In this document: one piece after another, positions 57,632 through 64,000 of the stretch | How the letters are laid out: each line of letters starts with the position of its first letter | Numbering within the stretch: position 1 is the first letter of the stretch | From: CAZHHM01 sp964532225 | GTDB lineage: Bacteria > Margulisbacteria > WOR-1 > JAKLHX01 | Direction of reading: 5' to 3' | DNA: 64,000 bases | Assembly: GCA_964532225.1 (NCBI GenBank) | Contig: CAZHHM010000008.1 | Coordinates: 1 to 64,000, forward strand | Notes under the pieces: generated by a model | Seen by the model: the letters and a program-made list of their open reading frames with translations, nothing else | The model's database searches: none | What the model was told of the DNA's origin: nothing | Made by a program: the position numbers and the translations under genes

Positions 57632-60600
57632 ATGAAATTATTGAGATCTCTGCTGCCGGTGATTCTGTTCCTGGCCACAGTATCTTCATCGATGTACGGG
57701 GCATCCATCACAAGCGCGCAGGACGGCAATTGGAGCGTTCCGGCCACCTGGACTGGGGCTGCAGTGCCCACCGGCGCCGATTCGGTGTCGATATCTCATA
57801 CGGTCACCGTTACTACAGCTACCCCGGAATGCGGGAGCCTGACCGTGGAGGCATCGGGAAAGCTCTGGCTTGCAGGAACAGCTGAGGCCGCAACGCTTAC
57901 GTTCTCTCCGTCATCCACCCTGTACTCTACGGGAGAGCTTAGAGTGGCAGATTCAACATATCCCTGTACCCTGAGAGCGACTTCAGGGGCTTTCACGTGG
58001 ACAGGAACTTTTCCGGCTTTTAACAACAATACACTGCAGCTGTCCAGGTGCGACATTTCAATGGACCTTTCTATAGCGAGCGGGACCAGAGTCAAGTTCA
58101 CTGGGGATTGCACCATCGACGCGATAAATATCTACTTCGGGGGCACGCTTGAATGTACGACTGACGGAGTAAAGATCAAGGGCAACAGCGTTAAGGATAT
58201 CATGGGTAACGACGGGAGCCGGATAGTTATGTTGCCTTCATCGGTGGTCTCGGGTATCACGATAGAAGGAGTAAGGGCGATAGGTGTAAGTGGAAGCCAT
58301 GAAATGTCGTATATAGATATTTCCGGAGTTGGGACCTCGACGTCGATGTTCTCTGCTTCAGGTACGGGAACCTTGACCTATCTTGATGTTTCGATGTCCA
58401 CAACTAACGGGGCCGCATTTATGGACTATCAGGATTCAAATATCCAAAACTGTTCTTTCACTTCGGTGAACGGTCCAGGGATGAGAGTTACCAGCAGCAG
58501 GACGGTCGTCGCGACGAACTGCGCGTTTTCAGGTAAGGACACTGCTTACAACACCTGTGATATTTACACTTCATCATCGGATAATAATACATATCTTGAG
58601 AACTGTTCTTTCGATAAGGTAGGGACTATCCAGGATAACAACCGGGGTCTTATTGTGGCCAAGAACAGCTCATCTAAAACTTGGGATCTTTGGGGCCCTG
58701 TCACAGCTTCCTCACTGCTTTCAGGGTGGAAGATCTCCGATGTTCCCTCCGATCATGCCGTGACAATGAACAGGTTCGATTACTCGCAAACACGTGTGTC
58801 AAACACGGTCACTATGGATGCATCCATGTCGTGTAAATCCTTAAGCATTGAGGCGGATATTATATTGGCCGAAAGCGGCAGCAGAATGTTGAGGGTTTCC
58901 GATGCATTCATAAACAGAGGGACTTACACAAAAGGTACAGGAACGGTCGAGATATATGATGCATCAAGGCCCTGTACGATAGAAGGTTCGACATCTTTCA
59001 ATTCGCTGGTATGTACAGCTGAAGGGAAGGCAATAACTTTTGAGGCAGGGTCTGTCACGACAATAGAGGCTGGCCTTGTCCTGACAGGATCATCCAATAA
59101 CCGGGTCACTTTGCGGAGCTCCTCGGCCGGGAGCCAATGGAAGATCGACCCTCAAGTGTCAAGAAGCGTTTCCTATGTAGACGTTCAGGATTCGAACAAT
59201 ATTAATGCAACTAAGATAACGCCGTCATACTCAATAAACCGCGGCAACAATACAAACTGGTTCTCCGGATATCTTTGGACCTGGAACGGTCTTGGGTCGG
59301 ACTGTAATTGGTCGACACCACAGAACTGGGAGTATCCGTATGTTCCTCTGTCGACTGCAGAAGTGTATTTCGATGCCACCGGCACCAAGACATCTACCGT
59401 GGACGCGGGGTTCGCGGGTATTGTGGCAAGCCTGCTGGTCAAGACAGGGTACAACAGCGCATTAACGGTGCAGACGCCTCTTACCGTTACCGGCAAACTC
59501 TCCCTTGAAGCCGGCGCAGTTACGCAGGAAGCGAATATGTCGATAGGCACTTATGAGCAGACGGGAGGGACGTTCAGGTGCGCTTCACCGGCTAGCTACA
59601 CGTTTGATGTGACCGGGAGCTTCAGCCTGCCGACCGGCACGTCGCTGACAGGCGCATTCAAGAGGTTCACAGGCAGCGGGTCCTCCGGTTCTCCATATAT
59701 TGTCAGGGATGTGTATGATTTCCAGGCGATAAATTGCTACCAGTCGTCATCCTCGTACTTCAGCCAGAATAATGATATTGATATGTATAAGACACATGTA
59801 TGGAACTGGAAACAATCTCTAGGAACATATGAAGGGTTGGTGCCGATAGGTTTTGACACCGGGATATTCTCCGGATACTACAACGGGAACAACAGGATCA
59901 TCTCAAATGTATATGTCAGTAAGGAAGCCTCGAACTATATCGGTCTTTTCGGCTCGTCGATCGGAGCGATATCTAACACGAACATCGTTAGCGGAAAGGT
60001 CAGAGGAATGGGCTATGTGGGCATGCTTTGTGCTTCCGCGCGTTCTGTAACCAATTCTTCAGCTTCAGGACAGGTCACCGGGAATCAGATCGTTGGCGGA
60101 TTGGTCGGATTGTTCGAGGGAGAACTGATATCCGAATCAACTTCGAATGTAACAGTGACAGGCGAATCATTCGTTGGGGGGCTGCTTGGTTATTCCACGA
60201 GAAATACAAATCAAATATCCAGATGCTCTTCAAAAGGGGATGTATCAGCGTCCGCCACCATTTCCGGCGGATTGGTCGGGTATGAGCTGAATGGCATCGT
60301 AAACGACAGTTATGCGACAGGAAATGTGACGGGGGCCGGAAATGTGGGAGGTCTTGTAGGCTATTCAAGTATGTGCAGCTATTCGAACTCATATGCCACA
60401 GGGAACGTATCCGCCGGAGGCGGAGGATTTTTGGGCTATGACAGCTCCACAACAATAAACAACTGTTTTTATTCAGGCACGCCTGATAACGGTAAAGGGA
60501 CTAAAGTATCTTCAGCCCAGATAAAACAACGCGGCACATTTTCGGGTTGGGACTTCGGTGGGGCATGGCTGATAGACGAGAATAAATCGTCCCCTTATCT

Positions 60601-61318
60601 GACCAATGAAGCATGGGTCCTGAACTCGGGCGGTTCCTGGACGACAGGCGCCGACTGGAAAAAAGGTTATATTGTACAGACGACATATCCGCAGACTTCA
60701 AGTGATACGGCATATATCCCTTTGGGTGTTTCCTGTAACGTGCCTGCCGGCTTGACCCTTGGCCAGCTAAGTCTAAGCCCCGGTTCCGGCACGGCCACTC
60801 TTCTGGGCACTCTCGAGCTTGATGCTTCGGGTACAAGGGGCGGCAGCCTAAATATATACGGCGGCACGCTGGATGCAAATTCGCGCTTAATGAATATTGA
60901 CGGCAATTTCAAGAAAGCTGCTTCAGCGACCTTCACGCGTGGCACGAGCACGGTAAACTTCGCCGATGCAACTGTCAATACATCAATAGAGGGCAATACC
61001 ACTTTCTACAACCTTTCATGCACAACAGCAGGTAAGAATATAAGCTTTGAGGCAGGTTCCATAACAACAATTGAAGCTAGCGGAGCGCTGGCACTTACCG
61101 GATCTTCGGGCAGCAAGATCAAGCTCAGGAGCTCATCAAGTCCTACACAGTGGAAAATTGATGTTCCCGGTACACGAAGCCTAAGCAACCTCGATGTAAT
61201 GGACTCGAACAATATCAATGCAACAGCAATGCTTGTGACAAGCTTTACGAACAGCGGGAACAATCTGAACTGGACAGCGGCGATAACGTTTGATGTTCTG
61301 CAGCTGGGAGGGGATTGA
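57632..61318 (+). CDS. Secreted G8/GLUG repeat adhesin-like protein
   Basis: The 1228-residue protein has a signal peptide (about residues 1-23, ending MYGAS). A G8-like opening follows (GNWSVPATWTGAAVPTGADSVSI), then right-handed beta-helix-like stretches. Duplicated segments include CTIEGSTSFNSLVCTAEGKAITFEAGS and NTSIEGNTTFYNLSCTTAGKNISFEAGS. At about 780-950 a run of GLUG-type motifs (VGGLVGLFEG, VGGLLGYS, SGGLVGYELNG, VGGLVGYSS with intervening SYATGNVT) resembles the repeats of bacterial IgA-peptidase-like and adhesin proteins. It starts three bases after the giant gene's stop codon and probably shares its transcript. Confidence 0.75.
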   Translation: MKLLRSLLPVILFLATVSSSMYGASITSAQDGNWSVPATWTGAAVPTGADSVSISHTVTVTTATPECGSLTVEASGKLWLAGTAEAATLTFSPSSTLYSTGELRVADSTYPCTLRATSGAFTWTGTFPAFNNNTLQLSRCDISMDLSIASGTRVKFTGDCTIDAINIYFGGTLECTTDGVKIKGNSVKDIMGNDGSRIVMLPSSVVSGITIEGVRAIGVSGSHEMSYIDISGVGTSTSMFSASGTGTLTYLDVSMSTTNGAAFMDYQDSNIQNCSFTSVNGPGMRVTSSRTVVATNCAFSGKDTAYNTCDIYTSSSDNNTYLENCSFDKVGTIQDNNRGLIVAKNSSSKTWDLWGPVTASSLLSGWKISDVPSDHAVTMNRFDYSQTRVSNTVTMDASMSCKSLSIEADIILAESGSRMLRVSDAFINRGTYTKGTGTVEIYDASRPCTIEGSTSFNSLVCTAEGKAITFEAGSVTTIEAGLVLTGSSNNRVTLRSSSAGSQWKIDPQVSRSVSYVDVQDSNNINATKITPSYSINRGNNTNWFSGYLWTWNGLGSDCNWSTPQNWEYPYVPLSTAEVYFDATGTKTSTVDAGFAGIVASLLVKTGYNSALTVQTPLTVTGKLSLEAGAVTQEANMSIGTYEQTGGTFRCASPASYTFDVTGSFSLPTGTSLTGAFKRFTGSGSSGSPYIVRDVYDFQAINCYQSSSSYFSQNNDIDMYKTHVWNWKQSLGTYEGLVPIGFDTGIFSGYYNGNNRIISNVYVSKEASNYIGLFGSSIGAISNTNIVSGKVRGMGYVGMLCASARSVTNSSASGQVTGNQIVGGLVGLFEGELISESTSNVTVTGESFVGGLLGYSTRNTNQISRCSSKGDVSASATISGGLVGYELNGIVNDSYATGNVTGAGNVGGLVGYSSMCSYSNSYATGNVSAGGGGFLGYDSSTTINNCFYSGTPDNGKGTKVSSAQIKQRGTFSGWDFGGAWLIDENKSSPYLTNEAWVLNSGGSWTTGADWKKGYIVQTTYPQTSSDTAYIPLGVSCNVPAGLTLGQLSLSPGSGTATLLGTLELDASGTRGGSLNIYGGTLDANSRLMNIDGNFKKAASATFTRGTSTVNFADATVNTSIEGNTTFYNLSCTTAGKNISFEAGSITTIEASGALALTGSSGSKIKLRSSSSPTQWKIDVPGTRSLSNLDVMDSNNINATAMLVTSFTNSGNNLNWTAAITFDVLQLGGD

Positions 61319-61319
61319 A

Positions 61320-61973
61320 GTGAGCACAGAGCAAAGAACACAGAACTCAGAACACAGGGTCAGAATACCTGTGCTCGGTGCTCTGTGCTCCGTGATCTGT
61401 GTTCTTGTCTTGTTTCAATCTACGGTCATGGCCGCTTCCCAGGGCCCTCTCAGCCCGGGGACGATGGACGGTATGAATTGGAACGCTCCTGATAATGCAA
61501 AGACAAGTGATAGCGTTTATGCTTCCTGGGCTGGTTACGGAATGGCGCCTAGTTTCAGAGATAATGAGATCAAAATCATAAAGGGCGGTGTGATAGGGTC
61601 CCAAAATAAATCCGTTGGATCGGATTGGGATGGGACACAAACTTATTATCAATACGGAGGGGTTGATGATCTATGGGGCGAAACATGGACCACAGATGAT
61701 ATAAATGGTGCAAATTTTGGCTGTGCATTAAAAATATATGACTGGATAAATGAAGGCTTTTCTCAATATCTTAGCGCAACAAATTTTGGTTTTAGTATCC
61801 CGGCTGGAAGCACAATAAACGGCATAACTGCCGAAATCGAAAGATATGCAGCAATTGCCAGTGCAAGAGTCGACCACATCCGCATCACTGTCTATTACAC
61901 GGAAGGCGGGGGAGGAGGAACTCAGACAAAGTTAATAAGGAACGGTTTGCTGAGGAATGCGGTGATCAGATAG
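61320..61973 (+). CDS. Small secreted protein whose leader is encoded by a heptanucleotide palindrome
   Basis: This is a 217-residue protein of unknown family. GTG 61320 has GGAGGGG upstream. Residues 2-15 (STEQRTQNSEHRV...) come from the left arm of a seven-base repeat palindrome. The right arm encodes the hydrophobic core VLGALCSVICVLVLF, which acts as a signal peptide core with cleavage expected near VMAAS. The mature part begins SQGPLSPGTMDGMNW and looks like a beta-rich domain (NFGFSIPAGSTINGITAEIERYA, DHIRITVYYTEGGGGG), followed by a short C-terminal basic tail. It may be a surface or pilus-associated protein. Confidence 0.6.
   Translation: MSTEQRTQNSEHRVRIPVLGALCSVICVLVLFQSTVMAASQGPLSPGTMDGMNWNAPDNAKTSDSVYASWAGYGMAPSFRDNEIKIIKGGVIGSQNKSVGSDWDGTQTYYQYGGVDDLWGETWTTDDINGANFGCALKIYDWINEGFSQYLSATNFGFSIPAGSTINGITAEIERYAAIASARVDHIRITVYYTEGGGGGTQTKLIRNGLLRNAVIR
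61322..61404 (+). repeat. Palindrome of heptanucleotide repeats at the start of the small secreted gene
   Basis: Left arm (61322-61356): GAGCACA, GAGCAAA, GAACACA, GAACTCA, GAACACA. Right arm (61370-61404): TGTGCTC, GGTGCTC, TGTGCTC, CGTGATC, TGTGTTC, the reverse complements of GAGCACA/GAACACA-type units. The two arms can pair over about 35 bp with a 13-base loop, in the first codons of a gene. Confidence 0.88.
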
Positions 61974-62074
61974 CAGAGAGATAGTGGCTAGGGGCTTGGA
62001 GCTAGGGTCTAGTGGGAAAAGGTCCGGAGCTCACTCCCCAGTCCCTAGTCCCCAGTCCCTAGCCCCTTTCTGCT
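61972..62074. repeat. STRR-like heptanucleotide palindrome between the secreted-protein gene and tolC
   Basis: Left arm units (61983-62017): AGTGGCT, AGGGGCT, TGGAGCT, AGGGTCT, AGTGGGA. Right arm units (62033-62067): ACTCCCC, AGTCCCT, AGTCCCC, AGTCCCT, AGCCCCT. Outer AGCAGA (61972-61977) pairs with TCTGCT (62069-62074). In shifted phase the right arm reads CCCCAGT and CCCTAGT, the unit of cyanobacterial STRR1. No gene is seen in 61974-62137. Confidence 0.85.
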
Positions 62075-62137
62075 CTTTCCATTGACTTCAGCAGATATCT
62101 TTACTAGAATCTTCTTATCAATATATAGGAGTTCCAA

Positions 62138-63721
62138 ATGAAACGACATGCTGCCTGCCTCGCTTTTCTCGTGGTCCTTCAAACACTTGCAGTTTCCGCA
62201 CCTTTGACGCTTGATGAAAGCGTGACCAATGCCCTGAAGAGCAATGAGTCAGTTATATCCGCCGAAAGAAAGGTTCAGGCCGCCTCAGCAGCGGTAACGC
62301 AGGCCGTATCGGGTTTCCTGCCGGCAGTTTCGCTTAACGCCAGCTACGCGAAGAACTATCAGGCACCCATGGAGACCTCTTTCAACGGCATCCCCGTACG
62401 TTTTGGCATTGACGAAGCGGGGGAGATCAAAGGCTGGGACGCGACGATAACTCAGAACATAACGACCTTCGGTAAGCTCGAAGGGGCAGTTTCTGCCTCA
62501 AAGAACGCCTATTCTTCTGCCGTGCTCGACCTGAAAAAGACAAGACAGGAAGCGGTGTACCAGACCGTTACCGCCTTCTTCGGCGTGATAAAAGCAAAGA
62601 GATACCTTAAGCTGTCCGAAGCAAACCTTCTTATGGCGAGATCGCATCTGGAACAGGCAAGGGCCATGATGGCCGCCGGACTGGCAACGCGCGCGGACAT
62701 ACTAAGGAGCGAGGTCGCAGTGACAGGGGCCAGCGAAGCTTTGATAAAGGCCTCTAATGGTCTTAGACTGGCTGAATCGGCGTTCAACAACGCTATCGGC
62801 AGGCCGTTATCCCTGACAGTAGAGATCTCGGAGAATGATTTCGACTCCCAAACTGTCATCGAGAACTTTGATCTTGCAAAGCTGCTGGGGGACGCAAAGA
62901 GATACAGGCCTGAGCTTGCACAGCTGGATATCTCCGTGAAGCTGGCGGATGACAAAATGACCATGGCAAAAGGAGAGTGGCTCCCTTCGGTCGCCGTTCA
63001 GGGAAAGTACGGGTGGAACAACACGAACTACCCGGTAAACCTGATAAATTACGATTCTACAAGCTGGACTATAGCCGCGGGCGCCAGCTGGAAGATTTTC
63101 GACGGATTCGGTTCGCAGGCAAAGATAAAAGAGGCGGAAATGGAACGTTCGGCAGCGGAGTATTCAAGAAGAATGGCCGTCCGTGCAATCGAGCTTGAGA
63201 TACAGCAGGCTCTGCTCAACTACAACAGCTCCAGAGATGTCATAGAGGCGTGCCTTGCAGGGCTTGCCAGCGCAAAAGAGAACTATGACGTGGCTCTTGT
63301 CAGGTACAGGAACGGTCTCGGCACGAATATCGAGGTGCTTGACGCTCTAACAGCCCTCACAAAGGCCGAGGTCGACCTGCTTACGGCCAAATATGACCTG
63401 AGAATAGCCAGGGCCCAGATAGAAAAAGCGGTAGGCGTGATAGATATGCCGCAGAAAGAGGCCGTTATGTCTCAGCTCAGGGTGACCGGGGTGGCCAAAT
63501 ATTTCGATCTTGAAGGCGGTTTTATCGGCGTCATTTCGGATGACGGGAGAAAATTCCTCGTAGCAGGTCCGAAAGCAGTCGAGATAAGCAAAAAGGTCGG
63601 CCGGGATATGCAGGGCATAAGTATCTCGATCACAGGAACTGTAAAGAACAATGTCTCGACCATACAGATGTGGGGCACTCCTTTTGAGGTGATCGAATAC
63701 GATTGCGGGAAAGGAAAATGA
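62138..63721 (+). CDS. TolC-family outer-membrane efflux protein with extra C-terminal domain
   Basis: TolC proteins form the outer-membrane duct of efflux pumps and type I secretion. The 527-residue protein has a signal peptide (about 1-21, AVSAPLTLDES), two OEP repeats with the usual long helices (for example RKVQAASAAVTQAVSGFLPAVSLNASY and VALVRYRNGLGTNIEVLDALTALTKAEVDLL), and the ATRADILRSEVAV segment. After the second repeat about 84 residues (444-527) form an added beta-rich domain (MSQLRVTGVAKYFDLEGG...WGTPFEVIEYD) not found in ordinary TolC. GGAG precedes the ATG, and TAGAAT is about 30 bases upstream. The stop overlaps the next gene as ATGA. Confidence 0.88.
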   Translation: MKRHAACLAFLVVLQTLAVSAPLTLDESVTNALKSNESVISAERKVQAASAAVTQAVSGFLPAVSLNASYAKNYQAPMETSFNGIPVRFGIDEAGEIKGWDATITQNITTFGKLEGAVSASKNAYSSAVLDLKKTRQEAVYQTVTAFFGVIKAKRYLKLSEANLLMARSHLEQARAMMAAGLATRADILRSEVAVTGASEALIKASNGLRLAESAFNNAIGRPLSLTVEISENDFDSQTVIENFDLAKLLGDAKRYRPELAQLDISVKLADDKMTMAKGEWLPSVAVQGKYGWNNTNYPVNLINYDSTSWTIAAGASWKIFDGFGSQAKIKEAEMERSAAEYSRRMAVRAIELEIQQALLNYNSSRDVIEACLAGLASAKENYDVALVRYRNGLGTNIEVLDALTALTKAEVDLLTAKYDLRIARAQIEKAVGVIDMPQKEAVMSQLRVTGVAKYFDLEGGFIGVISDDGRKFLVAGPKAVEISKKVGRDMQGISISITGTVKNNVSTIQMWGTPFEVIEYDCGKGK

Positions 63722-64000
63722 CCATGGGACACAAACCTCCTGTCATTCCCGTACTTGCGATCATTGTCATTGCAATTTCAGTATATTTCGCATGGGGATA
63801 TTACAGTGAGTCAGCGGTCAGAGGGAGAATACTTGCCACCGGCACTATCGAGGCCGTTGAAGTAAGCGTAGGGACCAAGGTGGCCGGAAGGGTGTCGGAG
63901 TTCACGGCAGGAGAAGGCGCCTCGGTAAATAAAGGGGACGTGATCGCCGTGGTCGACGCGCCCGAGCTTAAGGCGCAGCTGCGGTCGGCGACTGCCGCTA
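63718..64000 (+). CDS. HlyD/membrane-fusion protein, N-terminal part (truncated by window edge)
   Basis: The frame is open to the end of the window; 94 residues are visible. It has one N-terminal membrane segment (about residues 8-28, PVIPVLAIIVIAISVYFAW) and the start of a biotinyl-lipoyl-like hairpin domain (GTIEAVEVSVGTKVAGRVSEFTAGEGASVNKGDVIAVVDAPELKAQL). This is diagnostic of HlyD/EmrA-type membrane-fusion proteins that link an inner-membrane pump to TolC. The pump gene is expected downstream. Confidence 0.9.
   Translation, partial: MTMGHKPPVIPVLAIIVIAISVYFAWGYYSESAVRGRILATGTIEAVEVSVGTKVAGRVSEFTAGEGASVNKGDVIAVVDAPELKAQLRSATAA

Overview
The window looks like a chromosomal scaffold of an uncultured, anaerobic, outer-membrane-bearing bacterium. 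Gene content suggests the candidate lineages near Cyanobacteria (WOR-1/Saganbacteria or Margulisbacteria). This placement is inference from gene content, not from a marker tree. Supporting traits are a complete NAD-linked trimeric [FeFe]-hydrogenase operon with its maturases, ferredoxin-linked 2-oxoacid metabolism, B12-dependent methionine synthase, TolC/PorV-like outer-membrane proteins, and very dense gene packing with many ATGA stop/start overlaps. One 100-N gap (10663-10762) lies inside a tRNA cluster.

Layout. 1-8479: housekeeping genes (3' end of a trpB-like gene, a PEGA protein, efp, accB, recJ, purD, an XTP pyrophosphatase) and a convergent four-domain CoA-disulfide reductase fusion. 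8533-11308: a NYN nuclease, a secreted class A beta-lactamase-fold protein and five tRNA genes (Pro-UGG, Pro-GGG, Gly-UCC, Arg-UCU, His-GUG). 11309-13954: four type IV pilin/type II secretion minor-pseudopilin genes. 13962-18604: an acetyltransferase, a nitroreductase and two tandem TPR-carrying membrane glycosyltransferase-like proteins. 18739-27607: the hydrogenase operon rex-hydF-2Fe2S-hydB-hydA-hydC-hydG-hydE-regulator. 27614-33452: polysaccharide deacetylase, CorA, and an iorA-iorB-aryl-CoA ligase-ACT operon. 33509-42704: a SIMPL lipoprotein, FmdB, recO-MFS-radical SAM-uppP, a lone receiver protein, DUF1015, tRNA-Met, a Tic20-like membrane protein, tilS and a GH26-like hydrolase. 42770-48597: folP-folK-tsaE-tsaB-rimI-metH. 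48638-64000: a surface/secretion region with a FlgD-Ig protein, a PorV-like barrel, a 2292-residue repetitive tail-fibre-like protein, a 1228-residue G8/GLUG adhesin, a small secreted protein, TolC and the start of an HlyD-type subunit.

The genes fit a fermentative metabolism in which NADH and reduced ferredoxin are balanced through H2 under Rex control, while IorAB and the aryl-CoA ligase oxidise amino-acid-derived 2-oxoacids.

The most interesting non-genic signal is a family of degenerate seven-base tandem repeats at six loci. Three are inside reading frames and two sit just after tRNA genes. Two form long palindromes, and one of these contains the CCCCAGT unit known from cyanobacterial STRR elements. 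A second signal is that at least ten genes have a -10 hexamer only 5-9 bases before the start codon and no Shine-Dalgarno, which implies widespread leaderless transcription. A third is that tRNA genes in the cluster have truncated copies of their own 5' ends about 100 bases upstream.
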